A stretch of DNA of 64,000 bases, taken from NCBI GenBank assembly GCA_964507445.1, contig CAZDQF010000022.1, positions 1 to 64,000 on the forward strand. Direction: 5' to 3'. Below are positions 36,201 to 44,178 of the stretch, piece by piece. The notes under the pieces were generated by a model. It worked only from the letters and a program-made list of their open reading frames with translations. It did not search any database and was not told the DNA's origin. Source of the stretch: GCA-2683135 sp964507445. GTDB taxonomy: Bacteria > Planctomycetota > GCA-002687715. Positions within the stretch are counted from its first letter, which is position 1. Every line of letters begins with the position of its first letter. A program made the position numbers and the translations under genes.

Positions 36201-39200
36201 CAATGTGGTCAACAGCCTCTCCATCAACAGCGTGGAGATGTCCGTGGACTACAACGGCGCGCCGGTCGGAGACGAGTCCGTCAACTTCAACGTCACCAGC
36301 AGCGGCGGCGGCACCTTCCAGATGACCACCAACCCGAACGTGGGCGACGGCGTGCGCAGCTACGCCGGCAACGACTTCGGCGCCGTGGGCATGCAGGACG
36401 GCAACCTGACCCTGAGCGGTGACATCAGCGACCCGGCCGGCAACCTGGTGACCTTCGCGGGCACCCCTGCGATCCAGGACACCGCCAGCCCGGCGGACCC
36501 GGATAACGCCTTCGTGGCGGGCAGCGGCAGCAACCCGATCAACGTCATCAACGCCGCCAGCGCCAACGCCGCGGACGTGACCGTCACCTTCTCCACCTTC
36601 GATGTGGCTGATCAGGTGACCGTCACCCTCCAGGACACGGTGGGCACGTCGGTGACCGCCGGGCCGATAAGCTCCGCCGCCGGCGTGGGCTTCACCGGCA
36701 TCGACACGACGGGCCTGATCGAAGGCACCGTCACCGTCGAGGTCTCGGTCAGCGACGCCAACGGCAACCCGGCCTCCGTGTTCAACGGGACCGCGGCCAT
36801 CAAGGACATCACCGCTCCCGACGCGGTCACCTCCGCCAACGTCCTCGCCTCCGGCATGGGCAACAACGCGGACTGGGTGAGCGCCGATTCTCAGGGTTCG
36901 GTAGACATCCGCGTGGTCCTGCCGAGCAGCTACGACGCCACGGACTTGATCGACTTCAGCGTCGACGACAACGTCAGCACCGTCTCCGCAGCCCAGCAGA
37001 ACACGCCCGCCAGCGGCGGTGACGTGGACTACACCGGGATGGACTTCACAGGCCTGGTGGACGGGCAGCTGGACATCAACGTCACCACGACGGATCAGTA
37101 CGGCAACGCCCAGACCCAGGTCTTCAGCGCCGACAAGGACGTCGTCTTGCCGTCGGACGTGACCGGCGCCATCGTCATCGCTGGCACCACCAACCCGCAG
37201 GACTTCATCAACGTCGGATCTCAGACCGGCGTCGTGGTGGACATCTCCTACGGACCGTCCGCGGACGTCAACGATCGGGCCGCCGTCACGATGTCGGACA
37301 CGTTCATCGACGCGTCCTCCGCCGCGGTCAGCGCCAACGCCAACGGGACGGTGTCCACCGCTCCGTTCGACGTGAGCGCCCTCGCGGACGGGCCCATCAG
37401 CATGGCCGTCAACCTCTTCGACCTCGCCGGCAACACCGCCAAGGTCGGCGGCAGCGGGTCCACCAAGGACACGATCGCACCGCACCCGGCCGTGGTGGAC
37501 CCGGTCCCGTCACCGGTGAACGCCTCCAGCCAGGACGTCACCGGCGTCGCGGAGCCGAACCACACCGTGGACATCATCATGGGCGGCACCGTCGTCGCCA
37601 CCGGCACGTCGGATTCCCTGGGGTCCTTCATCGTCAACTGGACGATCCCCACGGACGCCACCACCCGGTTCGAGGTCCGCTCCGTGGACCCGGCGGGCAA
37701 CCCGCAGGCCGCGGACACCGAGTTCGACTGGAACAACAACGGCCTCCAGTTCATCCATGACAGCGCTGGCCCGGACGTCCCCTGGACGGACAACACGGTC
37801 AGCGCCAACCTGGGTTACACCGGCAGCGTCTCCGGCGGCAGCTTCATCGACGTTGACAACGACGGCGACCTGGACCTGTTCGTCAACGAGACCGGCCGCC
37901 TCTGGCAGAACGACGGAGACGGTGTCTACACCGACATCACCGCCAGCATGGGCGTCACCTTCACCGGCAACGAGAGCGCGGTGTGGGCCGACTATGACAA
38001 CGACGGCGACATGGACCTCTGGACCACCCACTCGACCCTCGGGTCGTTCCTGTGGGAGAACCAGTTCATCCCGTCCGGCACCGTGAGCTTCACGGACGTC
38101 TCCTCCTCCTCGGGGGCGGCGGTGGGAGGCACCCTCAGGGGCGCCGCCTGGTTCGACTACAACGCTGACGGATGGGCCGACCTGGTCTCCGCCGACGCGG
38201 ACGGGCTCGGTAACGAACTCCTGCGAAACGACGGCGCCACCGGCTTCACGTCCATCTTCGGCTCCGGCCTCGACCCGATCATCTCGGCGCCTCGCTGGGT
38301 GTGCGTCGGTGACCTGGACGGCAACGGCGGCATCGACCTCGTCATCGGGGACGCGGCCCCCAGCCTCCAGTACATGAACACCAACGGCACGTTCGCGGAC
38401 GTGGCCGGCACGGGCCTTGGCCAGTCCGGCTTCTCCGCTGACACGTCCTCCTCCAACGGCGGCATCGCCATGGCGGACCTGGACAACGACGGCGACCTGG
38501 ACATGTTCGTCGCCTCCGGCGGCGCCGGCGGCACCAACCAGTTCTGGCAGAACGACGGCGCCGGCAACTTCGTCGACGTGGCGGTCACCGCAGGCTGTGA
38601 CACAGCGGTGAACGCCTACGACGTGGTGATCGCCGACTTCGACAACGACGGCTTCCAGGACATCTACCTCGCCTGCAACGGCAGCAACGTCCTCCTCCGC
38701 AACCAGGGCGACCAGCTCCTGGGCGACGGCATCCCCGAGTTCACCGACGTGGCCGGCCAGACCGGCGGCGCCGTGAACGACGGCAACGACGGTCGCCTGG
38801 CCTGCGCTGGTGACGTGGACGGGGACGGGGACATGGACGTGTTCGTCGGCAACGAGTCCACGCCCAACGTGATGTACGAGAACGGCCTGGGCAACAACTA
38901 CCGCTGGATGAAGGTCAAGCTGATCGGCAAGGGCGGCGCCCTCGCTGGCTCGTCGTCCGACGCCATCGGCGCCAAGGTCCGGATCGAGGACGCCTCCACG
39001 GGCGGCGATCTGTGCTGGCGCTGGGTCAACGGCGGTCGCGGCGCTGGCGCCGACGATCCCAAGACCCTGCACTTCGGTGGCCTGGCTCCGTCCCGCGCCT
39101 ACCACGTGCACATCACCTGGCCCAACGGCACGACCCAGTCCGCCATGAACGTGGTCCCGGCCATGAAGCCTGGGCAGACCCTCACGGTCGTCGAGCAGTA

Positions 39201-39201
39201 A
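30277..39201 (+). CDS. Giant multi-Ig-repeat lipoprotein with FG-GAP and ASPIC/UnbV domains
   Basis: About 2,974 residues. It starts with a lipoprotein signal (TTMWGFLVATMLVLTAC, Cys at residue 28) followed by a glycine run. Residues about 45-2400 hold 21 tandem Ig-like modules, each ending in a KDT/KDV-type junction and containing N-x-x-N and D-x-x-G-N motifs. A different Ig-like module follows (PVNASSQDVTGVAEPNHTVDI). Residues about 2510-2870 hold seven FG-GAP/VCBS calcium motifs of the DxDNDGDxD kind, and the end is an ASPIC/UnbV domain (AIGAKVRIED, HITWPNGTTQS). The ATG at 30277 is chosen over the GTG at 30241, because AAGGGA sits ten bases upstream. It is probably a fibrous surface adhesin or matrix protein. 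A strong terminator follows. Confidence 0.9.
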   Translation: MSTRYARFVGSTTMWGFLVATMLVLTACGGGGGGVGADSPPPAAVTAFVPQSGSNQQNVINPSNQSDFWVRVEVGPESSSEDTITVSIGDGNTGPSVSAQAPAPQGQGGLKLGPINARDLPDGSHPLIVEITNAAGSSGPVVMGTVLKDTTFYTTAVSSFITAFPAGNQANGTAMENVINLVNLGNTTVATVWGPDADETLTFVVEITDERGNVAFSPTFSGPEGAGAFNVQGIDASNLEDGPVTVTVRVTDGGGNETAFPGAAGMKDTVVSTPVAAYVPAGAENPADYINASSQAAVMTRAILSGSFGPEETITVELSDGVNTVTSESQTVAVPEGPNDFSFDFPTLDCSTFSEGLASLTAYVEDDHGNRTTFSGQHPVKDTVIGQVIATLVAQGQSNAPGIINIASETQVYLNVTCDGQTAAGDFVTAHFETSGLQAQSAPVSVSGPGTAMIGPADTSLLYDGNVTVRATMTDAAGNSWNGATSVADKGTVAPSTPAYVRIASGPSNAQDIINGYNASSVTVETMTGAGDDPSRTVTFTATNGSVTLTQTLPATTGNTAIAFNGVDFSEMGDGPFQLTCWATDGFANRSESPSANATKDTFGPASPANIYVRNSGSNPQGFISAANVTATQFVVNHGALDLGVAWQLIVTDQFGGNVSSSTMHSEGNPTDIGPTTITLNTSSLADGPISMTYNAADPAGNTVSYASWTATKDVLPAGPPSTLIVQSGPTNGNNVINMHNEVSTHVKAVFGSGTLGGGELFTVTVTPQGSSSPAVSYGPVSGAAIGGSTFSFGPLNTTAIPEGNVSVRIDIVDAAGNAASYNGSTAIKDVTPPAMPSSAAIPAGASNPANFINTATESSVTVDAVFGAGSDSSDQVTLTLQGPAFSISTPTTSAPAGAGPMSFTGINTSTMFDGSVAITMTLEDAYQNTTSFTGTAAIKDTVAAATPINAAVAAGPNNPQGYINGASMSATSVAVEFPDPFEDNGTWRAILTDTVAGSVSAAWNPTSATGGNSSVSVDTSSLMDGTITISVEVTDEAGNTSVHASWSAIKDSVATGAPTSLTIAADTNNAVNVVNQHNEGNAMVRAAFANGVLEGGELFTVTLTPQGLSSPAVTYGPISGGATGGSVFNFGPMDTALIPEGAMDITLQIEDPAGNAASFLGTVATKDVTPPAAPSSGMIVAGASNPANYINISNEANVNVDVVFGASSDPSDQVTLALQGQAFTISPAQVGAPNGAGTLSFTGIDTTAMFDGTVAVSVTVEDTYGNESTFTGTPAEKDTVAPGAPSAAGIAAGNGNTAGFINQSNETSVFVQVEFPNGALSGGELFTVEMTPQGSGSPLVTYGPISGGAIGGSTFTFGPMDSTPIPEGGVDVNVMVEDSAGNITSFAGAIGTKDVTAPAAPTAAFVPSGTSNPINVINMHNEGSVDVDVSFGATSVDTDQVTVTLQGSSFTATSSPATAPNGSGTITLAGINAAAFFDGPVAITATVQDTSGNQITFSGTAATKDTVAPPAPIIAAVPAGGSNPVNTVNIATAGAFSVDVTWDSSADASAAAVVTVEDGSNPVVSGSIAPNPSSTVSYGGLDGTLLAEGNHVIRVDVTDANMNVTTFTGTAVLKDSIAPGNPDSLQVQSGASNAANVINESNENSTFAQATFLSGVLVGDELFTVTITPQGLTSPAVTFGPVSGGAAGSSTFNFGAMDTTVIPEGNVDVALQIEDQAGNVTTFAGAAAFKDVTAPSDPTSAQVIAGASNAADIINITNESSVSVDVAFGASSDSADQVTVTLQGAAFSVSSGPVAASAGAGTVNFTGMNTSVIFDGNVAVSVTIDDAYGNQTIYAGTTAWKDTVAPTIPTFAGIAATANNPVNWVNMASQGQVEVLMTFPSTSEATDIVTLTIADSGSGSMSYGPTNATDGAGNLAFVNQDFSGLVDGALNVTVDIADQAGNTATSSGTSATKDTVPPTAPVSWSIVAGANNSANVVNSLSINSVEMSVDYNGAPVGDESVNFNVTSSGGGTFQMTTNPNVGDGVRSYAGNDFGAVGMQDGNLTLSGDISDPAGNLVTFAGTPAIQDTASPADPDNAFVAGSGSNPINVINAASANAADVTVTFSTFDVADQVTVTLQDTVGTSVTAGPISSAAGVGFTGIDTTGLIEGTVTVEVSVSDANGNPASVFNGTAAIKDITAPDAVTSANVLASGMGNNADWVSADSQGSVDIRVVLPSSYDATDLIDFSVDDNVSTVSAAQQNTPASGGDVDYTGMDFTGLVDGQLDINVTTTDQYGNAQTQVFSADKDVVLPSDVTGAIVIAGTTNPQDFINVGSQTGVVVDISYGPSADVNDRAAVTMSDTFIDASSAAVSANANGTVSTAPFDVSALADGPISMAVNLFDLAGNTAKVGGSGSTKDTIAPHPAVVDPVPSPVNASSQDVTGVAEPNHTVDIIMGGTVVATGTSDSLGSFIVNWTIPTDATTRFEVRSVDPAGNPQAADTEFDWNNNGLQFIHDSAGPDVPWTDNTVSANLGYTGSVSGGSFIDVDNDGDLDLFVNETGRLWQNDGDGVYTDITASMGVTFTGNESAVWADYDNDGDMDLWTTHSTLGSFLWENQFIPSGTVSFTDVSSSSGAAVGGTLRGAAWFDYNADGWADLVSADADGLGNELLRNDGATGFTSIFGSGLDPIISAPRWVCVGDLDGNGGIDLVIGDAAPSLQYMNTNGTFADVAGTGLGQSGFSADTSSSNGGIAMADLDNDGDLDMFVASGGAGGTNQFWQNDGAGNFVDVAVTAGCDTAVNAYDVVIADFDNDGFQDIYLACNGSNVLLRNQGDQLLGDGIPEFTDVAGQTGGAVNDGNDGRLACAGDVDGDGDMDVFVGNESTPNVMYENGLGNNYRWMKVKLIGKGGALAGSSSDAIGAKVRIEDASTGGDLCWRWVNGGRGAGADDPKTLHFGGLAPSRAYHVHITWPNGTTQSAMNVVPAMKPGQTLTVVEQ
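30412..37490 (+). repeat. 21 tandem Ig-like modules of about 330-350 bp
   Basis: The module junctions (codons for the KD pair) fall near 30720, 31078, 31420, 31750, 32083, 32420, 32766, 33100, 33431, 33783, 34115, 34459, 34795, 35125, 35472, 35809, 36140, 36480, 36806, 37140 and 37470. Two subtypes recur. Type A has ELFTVTxTPQG and is about 344-352 bp (modules 7, 10, 12, 15). Type B has DQVTxxLQG and is about 332-337 bp (modules 8, 11, 13, 16). B always follows A. Confidence 0.85.
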
Positions 39202-39221
39202 GCGACGAGCGCTGAGCGATC

Positions 39222-39262
39222 AAACAGGGCCCGCACCTCGCGTTGAGGTACGGGCCCTGTTT
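39222..39262 (+). terminator. Strong intrinsic terminator of the giant gene
   Basis: AAACAGGGCCCG pairs perfectly with CGGGCCCTGTTT, and the stem continues after one mismatch with ACCTC/GAGGT around a GCGTT loop, giving 17 pairs in all. It starts 20 bases past the stop. The flanking A and T runs make it usable in both directions, insulating the giant gene from the sigma-factor gene. Confidence 0.93.
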
Positions 39263-39298
39263 GTGTCAGCGGCTCACGAGGTCCCGTAAGATGGCTCC

Positions 39299-39901
39299 AT
39301 GCGGGATGACGACCCTGATCCGCAGCTGCGCACGGAAGCCCTCGCGGGGCGAGCCTCCGCGAACCCTACGGAGGCCTTCCAAGCGCTCTACGTCCGCATA
39401 GCACCGGCGCTGGTCGCGTGGGCGACCCTGCGCATCCCCCCTCCCCTCCGGTCCCGGCTGGAGCCCGAGGAGGTGGCCCAGGAGGTCTGGCTGCGGGCCA
39501 TGGGTCGAATCCACACCTTCGACCCGGAGCAGAGCCCCTTCCGCGCCTGGATCTTCCGCATCGCGGGGCTGGTCTTGCTGGAGAGCTTCCGTCGGGTCGG
39601 GAGCTCTCCCAGCGGGGGACCTCGGGTCTCCGACGAGGGTCTGTCAGCCGTGCCCGCGGACATCACCAGCGCCTGTCAGGCCGCGGTGCGGGACGAGAGA
39701 ACGCAGGCGCTGCTCGACCTCACCGCCACGCTCGGTGAAGAGGAGCGCAAACTGCTGCTCCACAGGGGCCTCGAAGGCCTGCCTCACGGCGAGATGGCGG
39801 AGATCCTCGGAGTGGACCGGGAGGCCGCCATGAAACGGTGGCAGCGCCTCCGCAAGCGCCTGGAAGACGAGCTTCCCCTGGGGGACCTGGTGGGAGGGTG
39901 A
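39299..39901 (+). CDS. ECF-type RNA polymerase sigma factor
   Basis: 200 residues. Region 2 is visible at about 45-105 (RLEPEEVAQEVWLRAMGRIHTF, FRAWIFRIAGLVLLESFRR) and region 4 at about 140-195 (LGEEERKLLLHRGLEGLPHGEMAEILGVDREAAMKRWQRLRKRLEDE). It resembles the ECF group common in planctomycetes. No anti-sigma gene is adjacent, so control must be elsewhere or by other means. It sits alone between two terminators. Confidence 0.9.
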   Translation: MRDDDPDPQLRTEALAGRASANPTEAFQALYVRIAPALVAWATLRIPPPLRSRLEPEEVAQEVWLRAMGRIHTFDPEQSPFRAWIFRIAGLVLLESFRRVGSSPSGGPRVSDEGLSAVPADITSACQAAVRDERTQALLDLTATLGEEERKLLLHRGLEGLPHGEMAEILGVDREAAMKRWQRLRKRLEDELPLGDLVGG

Positions 39902-39932
39902 CCTGACCGCGCGCCTCGTCCCGCAGGCACAA

Positions 39933-39968
39933 CCGCCTCCCCCGCGCTCGCCGGGAGGCGGCTTTTTT
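39933..39968 (+). terminator. Intrinsic terminator of the sigma-factor gene
   Basis: CCGCCTCCC pairs with GGGAGGCGG (9 bp) around an 11-base loop and is followed by C and six T residues, 31 bases past the sigma-factor stop. Confidence 0.93.
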
Positions 39969-40075
39969 CTTGTCCGATCCCGGACACCGGACTCATGGAC
40001 CGAACGGCGGCGAGGTGCCGGACGTCCGGAGGCCTCGCCTGGAGTCGTCGCAACGCTCCCACAGGAGGTCCAACC

Positions 40076-42061
40076 ATGTATCTGAAGCACTCACTGACGT
40101 TTATTCTCTGCACCCTCTTCCTCTTGCCAGCCCTGACGCAGGCCCAGAGCCCCACCTGGAGCATCACTCAGGGGAACACCTATGGAGTGGCGCGCCACGC
40201 CTACTTTGGCGGCCTCCACTATCGGCTCAACACGCGGATCCACGGCGGGGATCGCGTCAACATCCTGGAACCCACACCACAGGGCGGCTGGCTCATGATC
40301 GGAGACGGCTGGTGGGAGGCCCAGCCCATGGGCTCCGTCCCCGCCGCGCTGCAGAGCTGGATCAACGCCTACCAATGGTGGGGGCAAACGGTCGACGCGG
40401 TGGCCTTCGAGCCGGACGGAGACTGGATCATCGTCGCCGGCTCCAGCTACCGAACCAGCGGCGGCATCCAGTCCTCGTTCTTCGGCACCTTCACGAGCGC
40501 CCTGGGGAGAGGAGAGCGGGTCCGTTCCATCGCCTTCGACAGCGACGGCAACGGCTGGGTGGTGGCCACGGATCAGCAGACCTATCAGATGAACATCCCG
40601 GGGTCGCTCTACCGGGCCCTCTACGATTGCCGTCTCGGTGATCGCCCCGTGAGGACCGTGAAGTTCGTCCCCGGTATGGGCAACGGCTGGTATCTCGCCA
40701 CCGATCGGTGGGCCACCACCAGCGAAGGGTACGGCGACGATCACACCCCCGCCGGGATGGCGGAGCAGCTGCTCCGCTTCAACCGCATGGGACGTCACGT
40801 GGACGTGGCCTCCTACGTCAACAACGGCTGGGTCGTGTTGTCGAACAACCGCCACGGACCGGCCACGGCCCTGGTGGACCAGGTCTTCGAGAACCTGGGC
40901 AACAACAACGTCAACATCATCCAGCGGATGCAGGACCTCAACATCCCGGGCCTGTCCATCGCCCTGGTCCGGAACCACCAGATCCTGGCCGTCCGCGGGT
41001 ACGGCGTGCTGGAGAACGGCCAGGACGACGTGGTCACGTCCCGCACCCGATTCCCTGCCGCTTCCCTGTCCAAGGCGGTCGCCTCCGCGACCCTGCTCAC
41101 CCTCGTGGAAGACAACCTGCTGGGCCTCGACGAGCCCCTGATCCACACCCTCAACGACCCCAACAACGTGGACGGAAATGACCTGATCGGCCGCTGGTTC
41201 CGCTCGGCGGTTGTGACACCTGACCCGGACGATTGGCGATACCGGTTGATCACCCCCCGCATGCTCCTCAGTCACACCGCAGGCCTCAGCCGGCACGGCA
41301 TCGGCCTCTGGCCGCTGACATCCACGGTGCAGCTCGAGGACTTCCTCCTGACAAGCAACGGTCGGCCCAACACCACGCTGATCCACGATCTCATCACCCG
41401 GTATGACTACTCAGGCGGCGGCTTCTGCGTCGCGGAGGCGCTCATGGAGGCCGCCGCGGACAGCGACTTCGAAACCCTGGCGAGAGACAGGGTCCTGTTC
41501 CCTCTCGGGATGTACCGGAGCTCATTCACTCGGAATGTGAGCTCCGTGGGTCTGGCAAGGGGCCACGCCCCTGACATGACGGTCCACCCCGTGAGGTTCT
41601 GCCCGGGCAAGACCGCCGGTGGGTTGACCACCACCGCCATGGACTACGCTCGATTCCTCAACTGCATCAGCCTCGAGGGGCGTCGCAACGCCCAGACGTG
41701 GGCCAGCGATCGCATCCTGGAGGCCACCACGGTACGCAATCACATGCTGAGAGGGATCGACGACACCAACGGCGATCGCATCACCTCTGCCCGCACGACG
41801 CCGAGCCCGTTTGCGCCGTACTGGACCGAGTTCGTTCCCTGCCTCGGGATCAACGCCTCGACCCAGACGCAGGGCAACGGGTTCCGCTTCGTGGAACATG
41901 GCGGCTCCCAGCGAGGGTTCCGCAACCAGTTCTTCCTGCACCCGCAGAGCGGCACCGGCTACGTCGTCTTCATCAACAAGGACCACACGGGGGGCGGACA
42001 GGCCATGCTGAACGACCTCTACGACTCGTTCCGTTTCGTGTTCCGGGCGGACTTCTGGTAG
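40076..42061 (+). CDS. Secreted beta-lactamase-family serine hydrolase
   Basis: 661 residues with a signal peptide (HSLTFILCTLFLLPALTQAQ). The start is fixed by a perfect AGGAGGT at 40062-40068. Residues about 25-270 hold repeated segments with GW-hydrophobic strands (GGWLMIGDGWWE, GNGWVVATDQQ, GNGWYLATDRW, NNGWVVLSNNR), probably a beta-propeller-like module. Residues about 290-655 are a class C beta-lactamase/DD-peptidase fold: the SxxK motif SLSK, YSG in place of the usual YxN, and HGG in place of KTG. It is probably a peptidase or esterase rather than a resistance enzyme. Confidence 0.88.
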   Translation: MYLKHSLTFILCTLFLLPALTQAQSPTWSITQGNTYGVARHAYFGGLHYRLNTRIHGGDRVNILEPTPQGGWLMIGDGWWEAQPMGSVPAALQSWINAYQWWGQTVDAVAFEPDGDWIIVAGSSYRTSGGIQSSFFGTFTSALGRGERVRSIAFDSDGNGWVVATDQQTYQMNIPGSLYRALYDCRLGDRPVRTVKFVPGMGNGWYLATDRWATTSEGYGDDHTPAGMAEQLLRFNRMGRHVDVASYVNNGWVVLSNNRHGPATALVDQVFENLGNNNVNIIQRMQDLNIPGLSIALVRNHQILAVRGYGVLENGQDDVVTSRTRFPAASLSKAVASATLLTLVEDNLLGLDEPLIHTLNDPNNVDGNDLIGRWFRSAVVTPDPDDWRYRLITPRMLLSHTAGLSRHGIGLWPLTSTVQLEDFLLTSNGRPNTTLIHDLITRYDYSGGGFCVAEALMEAAADSDFETLARDRVLFPLGMYRSSFTRNVSSVGLARGHAPDMTVHPVRFCPGKTAGGLTTTAMDYARFLNCISLEGRRNAQTWASDRILEATTVRNHMLRGIDDTNGDRITSARTTPSPFAPYWTEFVPCLGINASTQTQGNGFRFVEHGGSQRGFRNQFFLHPQSGTGYVVFINKDHTGGGQAMLNDLYDSFRFVFRADFW

Positions 42062-42299
42062 TCGCACACGGGGACAACAAGCCCTGGTGGAGGGCGGAAG
42101 TCCGGGTCGGTCACGCCGACGCGGGCTCCCGCCCTCCGGAACCGCTCTCATGCAGGGCATGCCCGCCCCGTGGGAACACCCTGGGAGCGGAGGGACTTAC
42201 GACGGATTCGGGCAATTCTGGGCTTGGCTCCGCATAATGAGAGATTGCGCCGAATGACCACCGCCCCGGCTCCTCTCGGGGATTGGAAAGGAACGCCAG
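42062..42299. other. Intergenic region before the DUF3352-like gene
   Basis: 238 bases. CATAAT at 42233-42238 could serve as a -10 element, but no convincing -35 accompanies it. Just before the next start is GGAAAGGA. I see no gene and no clear terminator. Confidence 0.3.
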
Positions 42300-44171
42300 A
42301 TGATCTCAACCCGACCGACCGTCACCGGTCTGTTCGTGTGGGCCCTGCTGCCCGTCTTCGCCGCCACCCCTCTCAACGCCCAGAGCGTCGCCGCTTGGCT
42401 CCCTCAGGACACCCTCCTTCACGTCGAGGTCTCCGGCGCTCCTTGTGAGCGTTCCGGAGGCGGACTGGCCCTGGCACGGGCCTTGGCGGAGCCGGAGGTC
42501 CGGGAGTTCCTCAAGTCCGTGGAGCCTCTGATCGGGTTCGCCAGAGAGCAAGGGGGGCAGGCTCTGCAGCAGGCAGGCATGAGCCTCGATGACCTCCTGA
42601 CCCTCATCAAGGGACGACTGACCCTGAGCATCGCCGGTCTCGAGGACAACGGCGACCCCAAGATCGTCATCACGGCGGAGTTCAAGCACGCGAAGGAAGC
42701 GGGGCTTCGAACCGCCCGCGCCCTGGTCGATCTGATCAAGAACGAGAACAACGGCGAGCTCAAGGAGATCACCGTGGGCGGCCACAAGGGCCACCACCTG
42801 AGCTTCCCGTACGGCGCCCCCTTCGTCTGCGTCTATCTGGACCACATGTTCGTGGCGACCAGCAACCCGGACCTCCTGGAGGGGTTCGTCAGTCGCATGA
42901 ACGGCGCCGACACCCCGAGCCTCGCCGGGACAGCTGGATGGAACAACGTCGCCAACAAGATCGGCAGTCCGGACAACGTCATCTACGCCTGGGCGAACGT
43001 CGCCAAGGCCCTGGACACGTTCTCCACCATGATGCCCGTGGAGATGGGCACCATGTTCCGCGTCACGGGTCTCAACTCCATCCAGGCCATGGGCTACGCG
43101 TTCACCCTTGAGGGCGCCGGCTTCCGCGACCGGATCTTCCTGAGCATCCCGGAGCGACAGGGCGTGTTCGCCATGCTGGCCCCCAAGGCCGGCACCACCC
43201 TGACCGCGGACCGCATCGTGCCGGCGGAGACGGTGATGTTCCAGACCTCCGCCATGGAGTTTGGCGGCCTCCTCGAGTGGTTCCACCAGATCGCTGACGA
43301 GATGGAACCTGGCTCCAGTGATGAGATCCGCCAGCAGATGGACGCCATGTCCGAGAGGCTGGGGTTCGACATCCAGGACGACCTGTTGGCACTGCTGGGG
43401 CCTGAGATCTCCGTCTACGCGGCGCTCCCGGGGCAGGCCCTGATTCCGGACGCCGGCGTCCTCGTCCATATGAAGGACGAGAACCGCGTGAAGGCCAACA
43501 TCACGCGCATGGTCTCCGGCGCCTTCGGCGTGCCCATCAAGTCCTTCACCTACCACGGCACCGAGTTCAACTACGCGGATATCGGCGCCTTGGGCATGGA
43601 CTGGGACGACATGCCGCCTCTCAAGCCCACCTGGACCGTGGTGGGAGACCACCTGTTGATCACCCCCTGGCCCCAGGCGGCCAAGAACCTCGTCCGCGGC
43701 CTCAAGATGCAAACCCCGCGACTGGCCGACAACGACGACTACCAGCGGCTTCTGGCTCAGGTGCGGACAGGCAACGCGAACGCCGGCAACGGCGGACGGG
43801 CCTACATGGACCTGAGGCGCCTGGTGGGCTTCGTCATGGACAACGGCGTCCCCTTCGCCCAGTCCCTCATCCCGCCGATCCCGGACATGCCGGCGGATAT
43901 CAACTGGGCCGCGTTCCCCGCCACCGAGGTCATCACCAAGCACCTGTTCGGCCTGGTGGCCGCCTCCACGTGGCTGGAGGACGGGGTCATGACCGAATAC
44001 GTGTCCCCCACCGGCTTCATGCCCGCCTACACGGCCTTCGTCGCCGGCTTCGCCAGCTGGACCCTGGTGGCGCAGGAGTCCGCCATGATGGAGGCGGAGC
44101 TCATGAGAGAGCATATGGAAGAACAGGAGCGGCGCATGAGAGAGCTCAAGGGCGGAGGGAAGGACAAGTAG
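42300..44171 (+). CDS. Secreted DUF3352-like protein
   Basis: 623 residues with a signal peptide ending near LNAQS. The body starts AAWLPQDTLLHVEVSGAP, as in planctomycete DUF3352-like proteins, which begin with a statement of a protein evaluated as a pseudo-enzyme domain after export. Later segments VIYAWANVAKALDTFS, DIQDDLLALLGPEISVYAAL and TWTVVGDHLLITPWPQAAKNLV fit that family. The C-terminal 25 residues are charged and Lys/Glu/Arg rich. Function is unknown. A good GGAAAGGA precedes the ATG. It converges on the tpm-like gene with seven bases between stops. Confidence 0.72.
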   Translation: MISTRPTVTGLFVWALLPVFAATPLNAQSVAAWLPQDTLLHVEVSGAPCERSGGGLALARALAEPEVREFLKSVEPLIGFAREQGGQALQQAGMSLDDLLTLIKGRLTLSIAGLEDNGDPKIVITAEFKHAKEAGLRTARALVDLIKNENNGELKEITVGGHKGHHLSFPYGAPFVCVYLDHMFVATSNPDLLEGFVSRMNGADTPSLAGTAGWNNVANKIGSPDNVIYAWANVAKALDTFSTMMPVEMGTMFRVTGLNSIQAMGYAFTLEGAGFRDRIFLSIPERQGVFAMLAPKAGTTLTADRIVPAETVMFQTSAMEFGGLLEWFHQIADEMEPGSSDEIRQQMDAMSERLGFDIQDDLLALLGPEISVYAALPGQALIPDAGVLVHMKDENRVKANITRMVSGAFGVPIKSFTYHGTEFNYADIGALGMDWDDMPPLKPTWTVVGDHLLITPWPQAAKNLVRGLKMQTPRLADNDDYQRLLAQVRTGNANAGNGGRAYMDLRRLVGFVMDNGVPFAQSLIPPIPDMPADINWAAFPATEVITKHLFGLVAASTWLEDGVMTEYVSPTGFMPAYTAFVAGFASWTLVAQESAMMEAELMREHMEEQERRMRELKGGGKDK

Positions 44172-44178
44172 CCGGGTC

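Noticed and set aside
40091..41386. Minus-strand open frame inside the serine hydrolase gene
   Set aside because: The sense frame has a signal peptide and hydrolase motifs; the antisense frame has none.
42233..42238. CATAAT as a sigma-70 -10 box
   Set aside because: No matching -35 at 16-18 bases; kept only as a remark.
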